Shown piece after piece: positions 56,406 through 64,000 of a stretch of 64,000 bases of DNA; position 1 is the first letter of the stretch; each line of letters opens with the position of its first letter. Made by a program: the position numbers and the translations under genes. Location of the stretch: NCBI GenBank assembly GCA_032433595.1, contig JASWJB010000001.1, forward strand, positions 434,001 through 498,000, in the 5' to 3' direction. The notes beneath the pieces were generated by a model. It was not told where the DNA came from and made no database searches. It worked only from the letters and a program-made list of their open reading frames with translations. Origin of the DNA: Conoideocrella luteorostrata (Eukaryota > Ascomycota > Sordariomycetes > Hypocreales > Clavicipitaceae).

Positions 56406-57348
56406 GGAGGGTAAAATGCTGACGTTATGATGTAACAGCAATGCGATACAGCGGCGAAGCAAGGTTCTTGTCAAAATAAGGAAAGGAAAAAAAAATGGAA
56501 CAGCCGACAAGGTGAACTTCGGCATGACTGGCTGATACTGTTACGGCTTCATGTACAATATAAGTTGCTACTTGGGACGCCTTGATGGGTGCCGGCCGGC
56601 CATGTGACGGCAGCCTTCATCCCGGCGTTCCGAGGACGAGTTCCGAGGACCATCAATGCAAATGGGAAATTAAAAAAAAATTGACTTCACATTTATACTG
56701 CTGGCTGGAAGAATGCTTGACCAACCCAAGAGTAGAAAGCCTTACCTGGACGGACAATTGGCTGTGAGCAGTGGATAATATCCTACAATCGCTGTCCTAT
56801 CCAGCGACTTACGAAGCAACCACATGATCGGTCAATCCACGACGTCGTGCCAGGTCCAGTGACCTGAAGTGCCCACATCCAGGCTGGGTGCTTCAGGCGG
56901 TAACAGCCGCCTCTGCGACCCACAGCTGCCGCAAGGAGCCTGCAGCGGACCCCGTGAGGACCCCGTGAGAAATGTCTGGTTCGGCCTGTATCTGCGCCGA
57001 GGCCAGTCGCGTACCTGCCACTGGAGCCTCCGCGCATTCCTAGCGCCGTGCCTGCCGGGGATTGATTCGATACATGAGCATCCTGTCGGTCGAAACGCTA
57101 CCCGTCACGTCGCATCCCTTCGTACCCCATCATCCCGACTCCCTCGACACATATAGCGGCTTAAATCACCGGAAATCGCCTCCAAACAGGCCAAATGCGC
57201 ACGAACTACACTGCATGCACCCAAAAAGCACACCGAACTTGGCGCCGATATATGCTGTGTTCCTGCCTCCCGGCTCGAAAGATCAGGGAGCAGCAGCTCC
57301 CGCGTCAAGATCCGGCGCCGCGGCATCCCGAACTAAGACGCCGCTCAA
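56406..57348. other. Intergenic between PEX2 and the multi-pass membrane gene
   Basis: 943 bp without a supported gene. It contains A-rich runs near 56490 and 56672-56682 and a tandem GAGGACCCCGTGAG-like duplication near 56950-56970. Confidence 0.55.
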
Positions 57349-59522
57349 ATGTCCAGCTTCTTCCAGTTCACTCAAGGCACAGAGTCCCGCGTCCGACCGA
57401 ACGACTCATCGCCTTTATTGGGACGTTTCCGAGCTGTTCCTCCCCGCCCCGGCTTGTCTCATCGGAGGTCCAGCCAGCTTGGCTTGCTCTCAGACCGGTA
57501 TTCCGCCTCGACTAACGATGGAAGGGGGAGCGTACATGTTGGATACGGTGCCTTGGTGGCCTCCCAATTATCCACAGATGATGACGATGCCGTAGATGAC
57601 GACGATGATGACGGAGATATATCAATATTGGAGAAGGTCTGGCAGACATGGGTTATGGATTTATGGGTGAACCCCAAGCAGACTGCGGTGAAGAGGACGG
57701 TGGATAGATGGTGGAGTAGATATGGCATGTTGGTGTTTCTGCCGGCTGCTTTGGTACGTTTCTTCTCGGGATTCTTTTTTCGTGGCCCCGTCCGCCGGGA
57801 ACACTTTTTTGTTGTATTTTCCGGTTGCCGGTATATGGCAGCGCCGATTCCCCGTCGTCGTCGGTTGGCCTCTACATGCTGCTATATCTCATACTGATGA
57901 CCGGGGACTATAGGCAATTACGTGGTGCGCCATTCCGTTTCCGCAATATCCCCTCCCTGGCAATCACAACGACCCCAATCATGATCCCTCGGGAGAGCCT
58001 GCGGACGACCATAAAGCACCTGGTCACGGTGCGGCGCGGGTCCAAGTCAACTTTTGGTTCTTTCTTTTTGTTTACTATGGCTTCTACAACATCACCGCCT
58101 TGATATGGATCACCAAAGTCTTCAACTTGTACAGCCTCAACTGGTGGCCGAAGTCGCTTGGGTTTCCTCTCACCGTCTCCCTTATCGCCATCTTATCAAT
58201 CGCTGTTCCAATCCCAATCTATCACTTCCCGGAAACTCGCTTCCTCACCAAACACAACACATCTTGGATTTCTTGGACGTTTATCATCATGGCCACACCC
58301 GTAGCGATTGCTTTCTTTATCCTCATGACGAATGAGAGACATATCGGTTTGCGGCACTCGTTATCTGACACACAACGAATATTTACCACCTCCTGGTGGA
58401 CTGGGGAACCGGACACGTTACCTCCCAGAAGGGACAGACGCTGGCGCGACAACTTCCCCCAAGCTGACCTGGAGCCTGAAGTGCTGCATTTGAACCTGCC
58501 ATCCCGTGCGCAGGGAGTGGCGATGAGACGGCGCTGGCTACCGGCAAGTTTCGTTCGCTTCTTGTGGTTTTGCGTAGCCTTGTTCATCGGCCTGATGGTC
58601 TACGTCATCGGAGAAGCGTATGCTGAGCTGTATCTCCAAACATTGCCCCATAACAACCTGGAAACGGTTGTCTATGTGTACGGATGGGTGGCTACGGTGC
58701 ACCTTTTGGATGCTTTGACGGGCTGGGTCCTGGGCATCCGCGAGGGCGAGCGAGTGGGAAGCTACCCATTGAGTTGGGTCTTTAAGCTGTGCGTCTTTCC
58801 CGAATTTCCCCTGCTATGGAGCCTCCACAACACCGAACCTCAAGCCTCTCACATGGTTGGATTGAAGAGGGGGGGAGGAGGGGATGGGGTTAGAAGCAGG
58901 ATACTCTATTCTTCCAAAATCACGTCCACACCGAATCAGCTAACATGTGCATGGCAGCTATTTCATGTTAACCTACCAGACGTACGTCCGCGCGCTGTAC
59001 GCCCGACTGCGCTCGCCATCCCAGTTTATTATCCTCCAAGTCCTCTCATCCACCTCTCTGGTCGTTCTGACCCCGATCATGATGACGCGCTTCTTCCACC
59101 GTGCCCTGACCGTTCTCGGTCTCAACGGGCTCAGTTACGGCTCCTACCAGAAAATTCAAACCCGCAATGTGTTCATCCGATTCCTCGCCGAGAACACCTC
59201 CATGGCCACCTTTCTGGGTAGCGTGGCCGTCTTGCACTACGGTGCCAACAAAGCCGTGTATCCATACTTTGCCTTCTCTGACGAGAACGAGCCGTACGAC
59301 TTCAACCTGACTTTTTTTGCGTCCTCAGTGACATGGGCGTGCGAGCTGGCGGCCAGTTTGGCGGTTCGACTGCTCATTAGGCTCTGCTTCAAAGTTGATG
59401 TCGGGCTGGAGGGAAAGCTGGATTTTACGGTGTGGCCAGAACTGTTGCCAACATGTGTGGCTGTCATGCTGCATGTTTTGCAGAATATGCTGTTTTCCAT
59501 CATCCGGCTTCAGTTCCGCTGA
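57349..59522 (+). CDS. Multi-pass membrane protein, function unknown
   Basis: Unassigned polytopic membrane protein. Exons are 57349-57753, 57914-58788 and 58958-59522, giving 614 aa. Splice joins give FLPAALAITWCAIPFPQYP and WVFKLYFMLTYQTYVRALYA, both continuous and hydrophobic as expected. The N-terminal 95 residues are cytosolic-like and disordered with an acidic run (DDDDAVDDDDDDGD). About eight hydrophobic helices follow. Conspicuous segments are WFFLFVYYGFYNITALIWI, a basic loop RRDRRWRDNFPQADLEPEV, the VVYVYGWVATVHLLDALTGW helix, NVFIRFLAENTSMATFLG and a final PELLPTCVAVMLHVLQNMLF helix. It looks complete and under constraint (open frames across splices). I do not know the function. 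Confidence 0.85.
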
Positions 59523-62500
59523 AAGCCGGCGCACCGTTCAAAATGTGGCACAGCGTTTATGCCCCTGTACGGATATAACCAAGGGTCAACTGTGCAACAG
59601 AGAAACACCCACCACATGAGAACGTGCAAATATCCCCGCGTTCCTTGCTCAACGTTTGGCGAGCAAGGTGGCGGCAGCCCCAGACAGAGACGGGAGCAAG
59701 TTGAAATGGTGGCGTGGAGAGAGAGAGGGTTTGTTATTCCTGCCAATGTTGGCCTTTTGAATTACACCTTTGGAATTGCCATCTTTTGCTTGGGGACATG
59801 GATAGACGGTTGTTTTCTTGTTTCTGTTTTGCTTTGGCGGCTCCTTTTTTATTCTGTCAATATCAGAGTGATACCCCTTTCCCGATGTGATGTTATGCGT
59901 TACACTGGTGTAGAATTTTAATTTTAATTTTGGACATTAGCATTAGATACCTCTTTGGTTGGACATGACGCAAACTTAGTGCTGCTCTTGTGTCCTGACA
60001 TTACAATTAATGACACGCATTTACGTTTCACATACTGCGCGCATATTATTCATGAATGAATGGTTCTCCCGCTTGACCGATGCTCGAATCAGCACCACGC
60101 TGCGTGCTGCATCACAAATATGAGGGGCGCTGATGCTGTCAGGAACGTGCAGTCGCATTGTCGTCTGCCCCAGGGAAAGGGAAAAGACGAAGAAAAGGGA
60201 CAAAGCATCAAAGCACGAGTCTTGCATGATACGGTACCACGACCTGCCAACACGCATCAAGCGAAGTTTGAGTTTGTCCACCCGGCCCGCCTCCCTCGCC
60301 CCCGTTGCCGCCTTTTCCCCACACACAACACCACCCAACTACACCCGACACCACACAACACAAAACACACAGAGCACAGCACCGCACAGCACAGAACCTG
60401 CTGCAAGACAATGCATAGGGCGCAATGCCGAAAGATGTCCGGGGCGAGGGGGGAACAAGGACCGCCCAAGGAGAGAAAAATCGACAGATGGGGACGGGGA
60501 TGGGGGATGATGGCAGCCATGTGGCGTGACTCGGGTGAGGTTTTGCTGATGGGGGTGGGCGACAATGTTTGCAGTGTTGTTGGTAGTGGTAACTAACTGG
60601 TTAGCTGTGCTTTCGATGCGTTCGACGTGTTCGTTGTGGTCGGGGTCGGTCGGGGGTCAATCGGAGGTAATGATGCGGATGCAGATGCAGGTGCAGATGC
60701 AGATGGTGGTTGAATTATGAACTGTGACTCGTACTATTTACCTAGTTTAAGTTACATGAACCCAGGCATTGATAGTCAGTCAGTGGCTGGGAGGGAGGGA
60801 GGAGGGAGCCTTTGTGTATTGTTTGTACCTGCTCCGTAGTTGCAGTAGTCACTCCGTAGTGGTAATGCGCTATAACGACGCAATATGTACTCCGTACACC
60901 GGTCTGTACAGAGTACTTGCTGTTCATCTTGTCAATGGGCAGGCCATGGTTGCTCGGCTTTCGGCCGATTGGCAAAGCTTGTTAGTTAGGTAGGTTCTAC
61001 GTCGAATAAGAGACGTGGTTTGAGGCTGAAACGTCCAGTACATATATCAGTCAGTTCGTTATCCGGAGTACCGTGGGCATGGTCTGGTAGATAGTTGGTA
61101 ACCGAGCACAGAGCAGAATAATGCAGAAATTCCTGGCCTGGCCTTGCCTGGCTGCGCGCGTTAGGTAGGTAGGTAAAGTATATGGTGCTGTTTCGGCTGT
61201 TGTCTTCCTGTCTGATGTCAGGGATATTGCTGTTCCAACGGGGACGACTTTTCTTGCCATGGCGATTTGTCCTGGTGTTTTGGAAAACCTAAATGTTGTG
61301 ATTGCCCCTCAATAAAGCCTGCATGCATGAATGCACACGAGGCATGCAAGCAGACGAGCAAACGAGCTGACGTGCAGGCCTGTTGAAATATTACAGACAA
61401 ATCAACTGTGTAATGCAAATGCAAAACGCAATGCAATATGCGTGTTCATCAAGGTTTGTGGTTGAACATGAAGCTAGGCAAGGCCAGTTTCACTTCCACT
61501 TCCACTTTTACTTACACCTTCACCTTCATCATTGGCAATGGCCTTGGCCGTCAAGTCAATTCAAATCAAGTTATTCATCAACTAGCTCGTCGGCAAGACC
61601 CGCAGGCCGCACCTTGGTGGCTCTGGCTCCCCCCGGCGACAGCAATTAACTGATAATACATAAACAGGGAGGGATTCAAACGGGACGGTGTAAACTAAAT
61701 GCCTCGTGTTGTTAGTCGTGGATGAGGCCAACGGTTCCGTACTGCACTCCCGCCGGTTCCGTTAGTGCTGTAGTTAGTTTGCATTACTCGTATCTGCATA
61801 ACAAACAATTAGCAAAGGTTGCATTATATCCATGTGTAGTCACCGCTCTTTGGGAGGTTCCATTATTAATATCATTATTCCCTGGAGCGCTGGCCATTCT
61901 AGAACTTGCGGCTTGAGTTCTAGGGAGCGGCGCCGCCACTCCACCGCCGAGATATGCAAACGCCTGCCCGAGAGCGGGATGAAACTGAGACCCCGGAAGG
62001 TTTCAATCTGGAGAGTTCTGCCGAGTACAACAGGGTAGCCACTTGAGCCGTGCCACATTGCCACATTTTCCAGAATATTCAGTTGAGAAACCGTCTCGTT
62101 CCTGGCCGTTCATGCTTGTTGCTTGTTCGCAAAACGGGGCGTATTTGAAACTGGGATCCATGGCCAGCCTCTCTTTACCCCCAAGGCAGGAGCCTTGCTT
62201 ACGATGCTGTGAATATTACGCGTCGAGTTCATTATCATTGTTGGGGTTGCGTCCTCGGCGAGAGGATGTCATCGTTCGACCAACTCCCACCTGGACCGTG
62301 GAAAGACTGTCATTTGTTCACGGTCCGCACAACCGTGGTTGGTTGCTGGCCCCCTTTTTTCTCTGAATTTTTTTTCTGGTGCCTATTGCCTCTTTGCTGC
62401 AGTCTGAGCTGATGTTCCCTGTTCACCCCGCAGAGATACATTGCTTGATGAGATGGTCTGAACGAGTAGCAATAGAACGAGGTCGCGCATCTGAATATCG

Positions 62501-64000
62501 GGTCAGTCTATTGGCCGTGGCCGTTGTGTCATGATCCACACTATTGCAGCCGCACCTTGTTCATGCTGCAAAAACAGTTGATGTGGTGGTATATCGTGGC
62601 GCGGCGGTTCCGTGGGTTGCGTCACAACTACTACTGTGCATCATTGGTTCTTTTCTTCTCTTCTCTTGTCTTGTCTTCATTTAAAGAGGGACAGTGAGTA
62701 ACACCGCGGAAGGCTCCAAGTAAATAATTTGACGATATTGATACCAAGACTTGGACGGAGCTGGGCTCACAAGCTTTATTGCACACGTGCTACCGCGGAT
62801 GAAGCAAAGCCTGGCCGGAGCTAATAAGTTCTAATCCAAGGCCAAAGAGTCGACTGATAAGCACGACTACTGGGGCAACATGGCCACGTTTGTATGTATT
62901 GCGTACCTTACTGTACAGTATTACTGTATGGATATGTGTATGTGTCCATGTGTACATGTCTGTATGCATCGAGCTCAAGCCATCCTGTGAAGCCGTGCGG
63001 TGACTCACCTGTCATGTATTAAGAGAAGAGTCCGGTTGCCGGTATTCGCATGGAGCTGAATGTAAGTGATGTGTATGATGAATAGCAATCAACATCTATT
63101 ATCAGCCTCGGCCATCAATAGCTTATCATAAGTGAACGGCGCAGCCTGCTCAAATGGTAAGCTGCAACTATGCTACGTGGAGGAGCTCCTCTGGCAGTCT
63201 GATATTCATCATCAAAAAGGATTTGACAGCCAGTACTTCGTGCGAAGATCAACGAAGGAGGCTGCAATGTTGTAGGTGGACAAAGCCCCCCACGAACGTG
63301 CACACCGACTTTCGCCTGTGTGTTGCGCTTGGCTCGCCAGCTGTGGCGCGCGTAGCTCTTCCTGCTGCAGCCATTGACCTGTCGTGTCGTCTGTGTGTGC
63401 TCGTGTATGGCCGCGTGTGGCCGCGTATGGCCGTGTGTATGCTCGTGTGTGTATGAGTGGGAGTAATTTGTGCTTTTAAATTTTCTCCTCTTGCCTCCTC
63501 GCTCCCGTCCATGCTGCGTCGTTCACCTCCTGCATGGCGGGATACCTGCTCGAGTCGGGATGAGTCGTCTCTGGTTCCAGATGGCCAGATACGGAATTGT
63601 CCCCTCTTGTTGCACCCTCATTCCTTCCCCTCCCCCTCCCCCTCCTTCCCTCAACGTTCTTCTCCCCCACCACCCCTCCATGAGCCCGGCCCTGCCAATA
63701 CAAGTTACATGCACATGCTAGTAGTTGCAATGCATGATACGGAGTACAATGACAAGCTACATGTCTGCTGCTACTCTGTGCTAAAAGTAAGTGCGATGGG
63801 TACAATACATCTGAGAGCACGGAATACGGAGGACTGCATGGCCTGCCCGCCCGGTTGCCCTTGCCGCTGCTGCATCCATTCATGGTATTGACGCTTGCCA
63901 CGGGCCTGGAGCGTCACTACAGCCCAGCCTAGCCCAGCCCCCCGCCCGGCCAGCTGGTCAAGATTTTTTTTTTTTTTTTTGGAATGAATATGGAAAGTGT
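59523..64000. other. 4.5 kb low-complexity intergenic DNA to window end
   Basis: No gene recognised. ORFs on both strands lie mostly over CA-, GT- or C-rich tracts (for example 60310-60400 and 63370-63460) and are compositional artefacts. It contains exact TACTCCGTA at 60888 and TACGGAGTA at 63738, a (GATGCA)n-like array at about 60671-60706, CTTCCA-type repeats at about 61488-61535, a (CCTCCC)n tract near 63625-63650 and T17 at 63964-63980. A gene may begin beyond the right edge. Confidence 0.55.
60671..60706 (+). repeat. (GATGCA)n-like minisatellite
   Basis: About six imperfect copies of GATGC[AG], with variants GATGCG and GGTGCA, in intergenic DNA. Confidence 0.85.

Noticed and set aside
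63964..63980. Poly-T run as a retroelement tail or terminator
   Set aside because: Homopolymer runs of 15-17 occur several times here (9059, 47538) without adjacent element features.

Overview
This window reads as nuclear DNA of a filamentous ascomycete (Pezizomycotina, most likely Sordariomycetes/Hypocreales). Genes are interrupted by short GT-AG introns. The gene set is typical of that group: a fungal-type single-chain urease, a fused betaine-lipid synthase with the methyltransferase half first, HET-C, Npr2, Ada3, Pex2, a PA-TM-RING protein, and a LaeA-like methyltransferase. Most spliced models below were joined by hand. Each join restores a multiple-of-three coding length and continuous conserved protein sequence. 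No tRNA, rRNA, CRISPR array or intact transposon was recognised.

Layout. (1) 1-12.3 kb is accessory, gene-poor and decaying. It holds a partial direct repeat at the left edge, a LaeA/UMTA-type methyltransferase (-), a rhodopsin-like seven-helix membrane protein (-), a broken esterase, another probable gene relic, and a tiny ORF carrying an in-frame TAG. (2) 12.5-21 kb is a compact housekeeping block: NPR2 (+), mitochondrial tyrosyl-tRNA synthetase (-), SDH4 (+) and betaine-lipid synthase BTA1 (-). MSY1 and SDH4 share a short bidirectional promoter with three CCAAT boxes. (3) 21-25.1 kb is empty. (4) 25.1-34.8 kb carries ADA3 (+), urease (+) and an HMG-box protein (-) with an unusually long intron. 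(5) 34.8-48.7 kb is HET-C (+) standing alone between two repeat-rich gene deserts of 5-6 kb. (6) 48.7-59.5 kb carries a PA-TM-RING protein (+), an unknown membrane protein (-), PEX2 (+) and a multi-pass membrane protein (+). (7) 59.5-64 kb is low-complexity intergenic DNA.

Functionally these are mostly unlinked housekeeping genes: amino-acid signalling to TOR (NPR2), mitochondrial translation and respiration (MSY1, SDH4), phosphorus-free membrane lipid (BTA1), transcriptional coactivation (ADA3), nitrogen scavenging (urease), non-self recognition (HET-C) and peroxisome biogenesis (PEX2). No biosynthetic cluster or new defence system is evident.

The most unusual non-genic signal is a 9-bp word, TACTCCGTA/TACGGAGTA. 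I count at least 23 exact copies, all intergenic. They include tandem (TACTCCG)n runs and two perfect 16-bp palindromes, and the densest group is next to HET-C.
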